Source: Centrapalus pauciflorus (Eukaryota > Streptophyta > Magnoliopsida > Asterales > Asteraceae). From it: a DNA stretch of 64,000 nucleotides. The notes under the pieces are model-generated. The model saw only the letters and a list, made by a program, of their open reading frames with translations, made no database searches and was not told the DNA's origin. This document shows positions 1-10,549 of this stretch, one piece after another (within the stretch, counting starts at the first letter, position 1; the number at the start of each line of letters is the position of its first letter). Location: assembly GCA_020465985.1 (NCBI GenBank), contig JAANYP010009682.1, forward strand, positions 1 through 64,000, in the 5' to 3' direction. The position numbers and the translations under genes were made by a program.

Positions 1-971
1 TGTTCTATATGTTGCATGTGTTGCAACTAAGACAGTTTGTCCAAGCTGCTCTGTCTGCTGAACAGGCTGGACATAAACTGTCTACGCTGCTCTACACTGT
101 TGAGCAGCTTGGGCATTTTTAAAGTGTTCTGTTCTTTGTGAACAGAACCTGTTCTTTGTGAACAGGCTAAACACTTTATGGAATTTGTTTCCAAGTCATC
201 ATGTATTGTTTTTTACTACAAGATCAGTTTACAAAGTCGAAGACAAAGTGGAAAACAGAACTGCTCAGCCTGCCCACGCTGTTCTGTAACATGAAGACAA
301 AAGGATATTTGAAAAAGGGTGACAGACCTTTTTCTTATATCAAAATAGGCCTTTACAGGGAAGAAAGACGCAAAGTTGACATTCCTAAATTAGTTAAAGG
401 CAATGCAACAGTAGACAAAGTAAAAAGACAAAAGTTCTGCACATGTGAAGACAAGTCTGCTTTTCAGAAAAGTGCAGAAAAGGTTATGTTGTCTTTTCAA
501 CAAGACTTTTCCTTTTCATTCTGTCCAATGAAGATGTTTCTCTGAGATTCTCTAAGTGAGTATAAAAGGAAGCTTCTAAGGTCAGAAAGAATGGTGGAAA
601 AAAAGCTAAGTGCTTAAACCAAGAGTGAACATGCAAGTGTGATCTTCATGCATGCAAGTCTTCTGTAAACCAGCATCTGTGTGTCTAAGCTGTTTTACCT
701 AAGCTGTTCCTTAAGTCTTGTAAACACAGTGAGTGATTCTTAGTGAGTGTATTCATTGTATACTAGTTCGAGTCTGTCTTAAACTAGTAAGCATACTGTT
801 GTATCTGTCATCTCAGCTTGAACTATTCCGCATTCAAGCTTGTTTGTAATTAACAAATTGTTGATAATACATACAAACATTGAGAAAAGAGTGTGTAGTT
901 TTTAAATTGCTGTATTCACCCCCCCTCTACAGCTTATAACTATATACTTTGGGAACCTCTCGGGACCTACA
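1..971 (+). repeat. Copia-type LTR, 3' part (left edge outside window)
   Basis: The segment is homologous almost throughout to the LTR at about 36550-37590. Both contain a block rich in CTGTTCT/GAACAG repeats, a TATA-like TATAAAA (561-567 here), the same C-rich run before CTCTACAGCTT, and both stop exactly at GGGACCTACA. The shared stop, ending in CA, marks the LTR terminus. The 114-residue open frame at 201-545 lies inside the LTR and shows no domain. No internal region follows, so this is a solo LTR or the downstream LTR of an element that starts outside the window. Confidence 0.75.
561..567 (+). promoter_or_regulatory. LTR TATA box
   Basis: TATAAAA follows GTGAG and precedes GGAAGCTTCTAAG. 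The same block occurs in the related LTR at 37191-37197. Conservation between two diverged copies supports it as the LTR core promoter. Confidence 0.5.
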
Positions 972-2430
972 AGTTCATAATATGATTAGTTTCATCCAAA
1001 CTCTACTGTGTGTTTTACATTGGGTTGTCGCTATTTAGTTCATTTGTATTTTAACCAGCGTTGTTTCAAACAGAGGTTGGGTGGGGAAGTATAATGGTTA
1101 GGGATTTTTCATGGAAATCATGAGCATTTTAAGTCTATCTTCTATTTGAGACAAATAGTGGCATTTGTAGCTTAAGAGATATAAGCTATAAAGTTAAACA
1201 AGGTTGTTTCAACTTTCAGCCCTATTGCGATTTTCTTTCATCGTTTACGTTCTAAGTATTTAAAATTTTGAAAGCTCCTAGATATTTTCTTAGTTAATTG
1301 ATCTTTGCTTTGTTAATTGTTTTCTTGATTCTAAATGTTGGTTTATTAGTTAATTGATACTTGTTTTGTGTGTTAAGTATTTTATAAGGTCTTAAACTCT
1401 TAATTGGCAATTGGTCTCTAAGATCTTCTACTGATTTGGTACGCATGTCGTGGTCTCCTCTCCTCTCTATGACTCTATCTATACTTGGTTGAATATTTGA
1501 TTAGTTGAATATTTGATTTGGTCTCTCACTCTTTCCTACGGCCTATAAATCTGATATGGAATTTTGGGTTTTAATGTGAATTGTGAAGAAAATAAAAATG
1601 TCAAGAACCCATTCCCAAATTGTCTATTTTCAATTTTCTGGGATGGAAGATTTTGGTACTGCAAGTTGGTTAAATGCCTAATTAGGAAATTGATTTCTAT
1701 GGTTTGCGAATCAAAGCAATGACAAATTGTGTCCAAGTGTTTTATAAAGTCTTTAACTATTAAAACAATTGCAGGGTTTAATGGTCAAATTTTAAAAAGT
1801 TATCATATCTGTAAGTATTTAACTTGATTTATAGTTGTGAATTTGTGATTATTATTTATTGTTGTGAATAAGTTTTTCAAATTTGTAGACTTGATTTATA
1901 GCTATGAATTTGAGATTGTTACTTGATTTGAAATTTTGAATGTAGTTATGAAATAACTCAAGTTTTTCAAAAAGGTTCAACTTTATTGCTATTCTGTTTA
2001 TGAATCTTCTTTTATCTACTTATTTTGTTTTATTGAATTTCTGTTTATTCTGCTTATATTGCTAGGTTTGTTGATTTTTTAATGGAATGTAAACGACTAA
2101 ACACCCTCCTACCAACCTTTCAGTTTTAGCTTTTATAAATTGAGAATTGAATTCTTAGTTACAGAGAGCTTGACTGATTACGAAGTATAAAAAGAGAATT
2201 TTGAGTGAGGTTGATCTCCCTGTTTTTTTATAAAGTTATAAGGGGAAGAAAAAGTTTAAGTAAATGAACTGAAATTCTATAATTGTAGTAAATATATAAG
2301 CCATATGTATATTCATTTTCAGGTAAATATTTTTTTACGTTTCTAAGTTTTAACTTAAGTATTTTCAATGTGTGTCTGTGATCTGTGTGTGTTGTGTAGA
2401 GTAATGTAACAACCTTGTGCGTGTGGGTGT
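972..2430. other. Intergenic, no gene recognised
   Basis: AT-rich DNA with long TTGATT/AATTGA runs. Open frames are short (66 residues at most) and show no family features. No terminal repeats were recognised. Confidence 0.6.
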
Positions 2431-2807
2431 ATGTCCAAGACTTTCGAGTCTCGGAGTGGTATTGTTCAAATCAAAAAATCAGCAGCATCGTATTAAACAT
2501 AGCAGCAGCCAAATAAAAATGTATATAGGCATAAGATAAGTATGAAAGCATGTGTGCAGACTTTTAAGTCTTGGAATGCATGGCTTATAGAAATTACAGC
2601 AGCACCTAAAAAGTTTTGCAAACGCAAATAGGGAATGTTTAGTATTGAGTTTTCAAAGCACGGTAAGACACTTTTTTTTGGCATGTGTGGAGACTTATAA
2701 GTCTTGGAATGGCTTATAGAAATTACAGCAGCACTTATAAAGTTTTGCAAACACAAATAGGGAATGTTTAGTATTGAGTTTTCAAAGCATGGTAATATAT
2801 TTTTTTG
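2431..2807. repeat. Imperfect tandem duplication of about 133 bp
   Basis: Unit one (2548-2680) and unit two (2681-2807) share the order GCATGTGTG, AGACTT-TAAGTCT, GGCTTATAGAAATTACAGCA, a GGGAATGTTTAGTATTGAG block and a poly-T tail. A third, much decayed start of the unit is at about 2431-2460. Each unit begins with the palindrome AGACTTWTAAGTCT. The antisense open frame 2493-2942 is a by-product and repeats with the units. Confidence 0.7.
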
Positions 2808-2810
2808 GCC

Positions 2811-4513
2811 TACAATCTTTATTTTGAAGAAGCACCTTTGGAACTGCTTTTCTAAAATAAGATTTTCAGAACTTGCATTTTGAACTCTAAGCAATCCCAA
2901 ATGCACTGTAAATAGGGGTGAGCAAAACTCATTCCAAACCAAAAGAACTTAAGAAGCAAAGTCAGACAGGATCAAATCGGACTAGAAAGGGCCATGTTTC
3001 CCAGTTCAGCTATGTTCAGTTCCACATTTGTTAACATCCAGTTTTAAATCAGTTATTAGTTCAAGATCTATTCAGCTATAAAAAAGGAGTAATTTTAAAC
3101 TGTTTCCCTTTAAATTGTACTAAGTATGCATCTTTTGTGTGGATCATCGAAGCAGATGTAATTAGTTTTCTTTATGATTAGTGGACATTGACTCAATGGT
3201 TGTTGAAGCAAAACCGGTTACTAAAGGAAGTTCATGTGAGTGGGTTGAGTGATAGTCACAATACTGCTACTTTGATTGATTCTAAACATCCCTCTCTTCA
3301 GGTCATTAATGCACTATACATTGTACTTCAGCAAATAAATAAAATTTATTTTATGGTTAATGCACATAAATATCTTTTAGCTCAAGATGTTTTAATCAAG
3401 TTCAATTCATTTGTTCTATATATCGATCAATATTGAAGCCACCCATTGGATGGACTTACTCATTAGTTGTTTCAATAGACTCCTATTTGTAATGGTGAAC
3501 TTTTGTAATTTTAGTCTAATTTGGGATCGATGGTTCTTTAAATCTGGTAGTATGGGTACTTGATTTTGATTTATTACTATATATTTATATGGGATGGAAT
3601 TTGGTTTAATGTCTGCTTCTTGTTCTACTGCTACAGTTCTTGTTGACATTGTCTGGGTCTAATCTGATTTGATTGATCTGTATGGGGCATGGAGTCGAAC
3701 TAATACAGGTTCTGTGTGGCTGTTCACCTTTGGCCTTTGTTTTAAAGAGATTAATTGGGTATACTCATATCATCGAAGGGTTGTAATGTTATATATAAAC
3801 TACTAATGCTTGATTGGGCAGATGGTTTGTGACTTTCACTTTTAGGCTGCCACATGCTTGTTGTGTTTGCTTAGGTAGGTAAGGTCTGCTGCTATTATTT
3901 TTTAGGCATGATGCTGGTGTTTTTTCGAAGCTACAATTCAATATTTATTTATGCTTTTTTTATTTTTTTTGTTGCATTGGTACATGATTTATATTAGGTG
4001 ACTGCTAATGTTTTGTATGATATGGTGCTGCTGTTTATTTCTACAATATTTGAAGTTGAAATTCAGTCTGGATTTCTTAGTCTCTGTCCTAACCTGTTGG
4101 ACTTATTTGTTGGTCTTAATGGTTCTGGCATATATCAACGAATCAATCAATCAAACTAAAGTAAGTCTTAAATTCTTCATTGATTTTAAAGTTCAGTCTG
4201 TTTGATTTCTGATTTTATGTTTTTATGTTGCTCTGTTTGTCACAGAAAAGACTGTTGTTCATTAAAATCGCTTCTTTGCTTAGGTCTGTCCGTAAATCAT
4301 AATCTTCATCTTATTTCATTCAATTTTATTTTTTTTTCTTATTAGAGATAATGAATTAAAAAATGGTGTTTTGATTTATTTTTTGTGGAATACATCATTT
4401 TAAAACAATTTAGGATCATTTTGATGAAGGAATTAATTGTGTGTGTTGGGTAGTTGCTCTCGATTTTGGCAAGAGTTGTGCGCGTCTTTGCAGAGGCAGA
4501 AGGCCAGCTCTAG
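2811..4513. other. Intergenic, possibly Helitron interior
   Basis: No intact gene. The 82-residue frame at 3188-3436 and others are short and without recognised motifs. Since a Helitron helicase remnant follows at 4514, part of this stretch may be the decayed body of that element, but neither a 5' TC terminus nor a Rep domain was recognised. Confidence 0.4.
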
Positions 4514-4714
4514 GTTTTGATGCACGAGACAATTCTGAATGTTGGCATTTATTTGCCTGAGTCGGTATTCTCCCATTGACAACTTTACGTGGCACTTTCT
4601 AGAGGTACATCACGTGGTACTACAAAGGTATTGGTGACCCTTGTCAAGCAATTCAATCGAGATGGAGTCTACACATCAAATGAGGTGTATCAAGAAGTCT
4701 TGCGTGATTATTAA
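4514..4714 (+). pseudogene. Helitron PIF1-like helicase, C-terminal remnant
   Basis: One frame reads ETILNVGIYLPESVFSH, a stop, then QLYVALSRGTSRGTTKVLV, followed by VYTSNEVYQEVL. This matches the last helicase motifs of PIF1-type helicases of plant Helitrons, in particular the conserved LYVALSR motif near the C-terminus. Upstream motifs (Walker A and others) are not visible, so only the C-terminal part survives. The in-frame TGA after FSH and a terminal TAA show it is dead. In an intact element the RepHel protein nicks and unwinds DNA during rolling-circle transposition. A cellular PIF1 is a less likely source because such helicase tails in plant intergenic DNA usually come from Helitrons. 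Confidence 0.75.
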
Positions 4715-6573
<1,859 letters not shown>

Positions 6574-6609
6574 ATATATATATATAGACACACACACACA
6601 CACACACAA
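6574..6609. repeat. (TA)n then (CA)n microsatellite
   Basis: Short TA run followed by AGACACACAC and further CA units. It forms the right border of the TIR element and the left border of the copia LTR. Confidence 0.85.
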
Positions 6610-6897
6610 GTTCCATAAATTTCTATGAATTTAATATTTCATGCAATTCATTCAACATTAAGAACAATCATATGAACAATATCAATCAACACAATATATT
6701 GAATGATTAAAGAGAGAATATTACATTGGAGGTTTCGGTGACTTGCACAACACTTCTATTCTCTTTATCAACATGCATTCATCTGTCTACTACTCCTATA
6801 TTCGTATATTCCTATTTCTAATTATACACAATACAACTATTTGTTATATATAAAACAACCCCTGAACTATTCAACTCTATATAAATTGTACCCAACA
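6610..6897 (-). repeat. 3' LTR of pol-less copia element
   Basis: On the minus strand it begins TGTTGGGTACAATTTATATA directly after the polypurine tract CTAAGGAGGAGAT. The other terminus is uncertain and may be eroded by the (CA)n tract. It is not the TGTTAGATAT family found at 10.2, 49.3 and 62.9 kb. Confidence 0.65.
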
Positions 6898-8730
6898 ATC
6901 TCCTCCTTAGAGACGAAAACAATTTTCAATTAAAATTCTGTTCAGGTTGATTCTTTTCTTGAATATTCTTCTTTACTTTGATCTCTGAATCTTTTGATAC
7001 AATCTTCTTCTTTATTTGTCTCTCTCTGATCTTCACATCTCTTCTTCTCTGATCTTCTCTTTTCTTGATAGCACACTCCCCCTTGAAACGTGAATAGATC
7101 TCGATTCTTTCCCTTGATCAATTGTCTTGATATGATTTAGCAATTGTCTTCAGTTGTCCTCAAACAACTCAACAATTGTCTCTGAACTATAGATTTTCTC
7201 CCCCTCATGATGATCATAAGAATTATAAACATCATGTAAAATCTTCAGAGACATTGATGCATTGAAGTTACAGTAGCAGAAATACAACAACAATTACAAT
7301 TTCAAAATATTTCAAATTGACTTTCTCCCCCTCAAACTGGTATCCTATCTCCCTAATCTAAACAAATTTATCTCACTCCCCCTCAAATGAATACTCTTTA
7401 AAAATGAAATAAAGCTTTTCAACTTTGGGGAAAATGAAGCACATTCATTTTGTGAAATAACGAGTCCAGGTCCACATAGTATTCCTGTTTGCACAATAGA
7501 CAAAATCTATGTGACCTACGTTCAGCGCTGGCGTGATGTTAACACTGGTAGGATTTCCAAATAGTCATCGTGAAATCCTTTAACATGAAAGAACCACTCT
7601 TATTTTTCCAGCGTAGTCACTTTGGACTAGCAGTTTATAGTCACGCAGACTGTTAGACTCGATGTGTCCTAAAAGTGTATATGTTCATCTCTAGACACAA
7701 TGTGCATCAAATGAAGTAGGAGACCAGAGCAAATGTCTTCATTGTTTCAATATCAATAATATCTAAATGATATATCAATAGAAATGTGCAATATCTCTGT
7801 GATTATTGAAACAGAAATCTTTTGAGAGATAACTAAGTAGTTGGTGGGGTTAAATGCATGCGTCACTGGGTTTATGACGTCTTTTTCCGAATCAAGTCAC
7901 ATAGGGCTTGATAGATTACGTGCTTTACCCAGCAGACACAGTGTAGGTAGGAATTTATTTTCTTCAAATCCTTTCTCAACTCTCAGCTCTCAGGATTTTT
8001 CAACTAAGCTCCATCCGGCTCACTTTTTCAGAAATAAATTCAGTCAGCTTTGAAAGCATGATCTGATGCACCGCCATCTTCTTTCAATGTACCCCTCTCA
8101 TTTACAATTTACCTCTGCTTGACCCTGTCAAGATCCCGTGATAACTGACACTTCTCAACTAATAGATCTAAAGAACCCTCACCCACACAAACTATAAATG
8201 GTTTGCTCCTTGGGTTGGTCTTCCGGTTCTGGTTAGACCATAGAAGCGATATTTATGCCTATCACACATTGAGGTTCATAATCGAAGTCAGCAGAAAAAA
8301 TCTTAAGCATTTCAGCTCATGGGATTTCATACAAAGAATGATTAGAATTTTCAGCTCAGATGAATTAGGAGATGAAATCCAGAATGAATTTGGGGAATGA
8401 TGAGTTGGAAGATATCATAATGAAATGCAAAATCTGATGTATGATATAAAATGAATCAGATTTTTCATGAAAAAATTAACTCATGAGAGAATTTATTTGG
8501 AGAATCAAAATTATATGGGAAACAAATGAAAAGAATCTCAGATGAAATGAGAGTATGAAAATCAAAGAGATTAGACCAATTAACCTCAATGATAGATTTA
8601 GAGAATTAAATGAAATTTTTTCTTTTCAACTAAAAAATCTTATTATGTGTGCATCAAATATTTTCGTGAAAAATCACACAGTTTTTGTGAAAAATGTCAT
8701 CGTCAGAGTGTGTCTGAAACTCCCCCTGGA
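6898..8730 (-). promoter_or_regulatory. Cluster of six polypurine tracts
   Basis: On the minus strand the tracts are: 6898-6911 (AGGAGGAGAT, next to the LTR), 7076-7087 (CAAGGGGGAG), 7198-7209 (TGAGGGGGAG), 7325-7336 (TTGAGGGGGAG), 7375-7387 (TTGAGGGGGAG) and 8720-8730 (CCAGGGGGAG). All have the G-rich core AGGGGGAG used in plant copia elements to prime plus-strand DNA synthesis. Multiple tracts upstream of the 3' LTR are a described Sirevirus trait. The DNA between them is non-coding. Confidence 0.75.
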
Positions 8731-8867
8731 AATAAGCACAAACAGTTAGTCAACTCATAGAAATTAATCAGGAGCAAAAAATTATAAAAATAAAACTCCC
8801 TCCATTACAATTCAGCATCGGAGTAGAATTCAGGGCAGGAATTCCAGTAAGATTTGTCTTTCAGACT

Positions 8868-9200
8868 CGGGTTCTAATCGGAAGTGATTAGAAGCCATTT
8901 GTAGCGGAAGCTCGGGTTTCAGTCTGATGTAACTGAAAGTCTTTAGCTTGGGTACCGTACTGAGAAGTACAAAAGCCATTTCCAATAAGGACCGGGTTCT
9001 AGTCTGAAATAACTAGAAACCTTTTAAATTGTAGCCCGGGTTCTATTCTGTTGTGAATAGAAACTTGTTGAACTGAAGAACGGGTCCTGAACGGAACTGA
9101 ACAGGAGCCATTGTTGAATTGAAGAACGGGTTCATATCTGAAATGATAAGAAACCTACTTGAGTTGAACCACGGGTCTTGATCTGAAGTAATCAAGAGCC
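8868..9200 (-). repeat. Array of eight covarying hairpins
   Basis: Eight units begin (plus strand) at 8868, 8913, 8949, 8993, 9037, 9081, 9127 and 9172, mostly 44-46 bp apart. Each has CGGG, a 7-8 base arm, a 6-8 base loop, the complementary arm and RCC. Arms differ but stay paired: TTCTAATC/GATTAGAA, TTTCAGT/ACTGAAA, TTCTAGT/ACTAGAA, TTCTATTC/GAATAGAA, TCTTGAT/ATCAAGA. Units 3, 6 and 7 are imperfect. Compensatory change points to selection on a folded RNA or DNA. The array lies between the gag tail and the expected protease position. Confidence 0.8.
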
Positions 9201-9263
9201 TATAATCTGCATATTCAAGATGTCTTTGGTATCCAAACAGATTTGGATCCAAATTTGTTAGCA

Positions 9264-9330
9264 CTTTTGGGTACCCATTTCAAAATGGGTTTTGATACCC
9301 ATTGGTACTTTGGTTTAGGTACCCATTGCA
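9264..9330 (-). pseudogene. Copia gag tail, W-V-P-K repeats
   Basis: The minus strand encodes three tandem tryptophan motifs, QWVPK, QWVSK and KWVPK, spaced about 9 residues apart. The 14-kb copia has the same motif series (QWIPK, KWVPK, RWVPK) at about 53805-53945, just before its own hairpin array. This places the hairpins at the gag/pol junction in both elements. Confidence 0.65.
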
Positions 9331-9917
9331 GATTATAACAATCAGCTTCTCTTTCAAAAGCAGATAACAAATTTCTTTGAGTATTTGAAAATTTAATATC
9401 TGAATTTCTAAAGAAACTTGTATGATCAGACTTTTACAAACTCTTCTTTATGAATAACTGTCCGGTTCTAGCCTGTTTCTGGTAAAACTTGGTGTTTTTC
9501 TATGAAATTCTTTTCTGTGAAGAATAACCAGTATTTCAAGAAACTTTAAGAAAATTTAACTTTAACGATTCACCAGTGTAAATCTTTACCGGAAGCTGTT
9601 CAACAACTTTATCTTTGCCTCTGTGTATCTTTAAAAGATATTTAAGTTTAAGATCTGAAGAAGAATCAAATTTTGAAAAGTCAGTTGGATTCTTTTCACT
9701 TTCTGTAGATAAATCAGAATGATCAACTTTGGATTTTAAACAAACTGAAGGAATCTCAACCTTTGATTCTTTTGAATAAAAAAATCATTACTTTGTTTGG
9801 TAAGATGAAATATCTGATCTTCTAATCCCTTAATAATGACCAAATAAGAATTTCTGTCATTATCAAATGATTGGAAATCAGTTTAAAAGATTGTTCTATT
9901 ATTAAGAACAGCTTTCT

Positions 9918-10178
9918 TTAATCTTCAAACAACTTAGACTTTGTTTTAAAATCTTGTTCTTTCAGTAAGAACTCATGTCTTTCCTTCTCAAGAGCATCTT
10001 TAGTTAAAGACAACTCTTTTTCAAGAGCAAACAATTCTTCAGATTTGTTTAAAACACAATTTTGATCAGTCTGATTTGTCTTGGAAAGTAATTCTTCAAG
10101 ATCTTTAAATTTCTTATGAAGCTCAATTCTTTCAAGCAAAAGATATTTGAGTTGAGTTGCAGTCTGAAAATTTTCTTG
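9918..10178 (-). pseudogene. Copia gag coiled-coil fragment
   Basis: The frame continues from LTR sequence (start near 10211 inside the neighbouring LTR) into a stretch rich in Leu, Glu and Lys with heptad spacing, e.g. LKYLLLERIELHKKFKDLEE. It is probably part of the extended Gag coiled coil of the pol-less element; compare the coiled-coil region at 52200-53630. The N-terminal Gag domain is missing because another copia LTR begins at 10179. Between 9340 and 9917 only AT-rich decayed sequence is seen. Confidence 0.55.
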
Positions 10179-10533
10179 TGTTGTAAATGAATTCCCAGCA
10201 GTAATCATCACACGTGAATGATTTCAGCAATATTCTATGCAAAAATAATAATAATACTCAATGATTGCAAGAATAATGAAGAACAAAATGTCAGAGAGAA
10301 TATGGAGAAAAGCGGCGGCTGTGTATTCAGAACAATCCGTGTGAGTGTGTGGGAAACCTAGGTGAGGTTTCCCTTACATCATTTAGTTTGACTTTCCAAG
10401 AATTACAATCTAGCCCCTCAACTTCTAAAATAGAATTACAAGTAAATTGAAAGACAAGAAATAAATTATAAGGAAAAAAACTAAATAACTATTACAAAAT
10501 AAATTCCACAAAATCGAAATTTAATATCTAACA
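10179..10533 (-). repeat. 3' LTR of copia fragment (355 bp)
   Basis: On the minus strand it begins TGTTAGATATTAAATTTCG and ends in CA. The layout matches the 364-365 bp LTRs at 49264 and 62881, including a SCCGCC-type block near the middle and GGGAAT near the 3' end. It abuts the gag fragment of the pol-less copia, so it probably inserted there. Confidence 0.85.
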
Positions 10534-10549
10534 ATCTCCCCCTTTTCGA
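10534..10549 (-). promoter_or_regulatory. Polypurine tract
   Basis: Minus-strand GAAAAGGGGGAGAT immediately precedes the LTR start TGTTAG and follows the ORF stop TGA at 10550-10552. It would prime plus-strand DNA synthesis. Confidence 0.8.

Larger units (their letters stand above)
6610..10178 (-). mobile_element. Sirevirus-like copia element, pol-less, 5' part lost
   Basis: Read on the minus strand: gag coiled-coil fragment (9918-10178), W-V-P-K repeats (9264-9330), hairpin array (8868-9200), about 2 kb of non-coding DNA with several polypurine tracts, then the 3' LTR starting TGTTGGG (6897 downward). No protease, integrase or reverse transcriptase remains, so the element was non-autonomous or is a deletion derivative. 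Gag with an extended coiled coil and multiple polypurine tracts are traits described for the Sirevirus genus. The 5' end is lost at the junction with another copia LTR at 10179. Confidence 0.7.
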
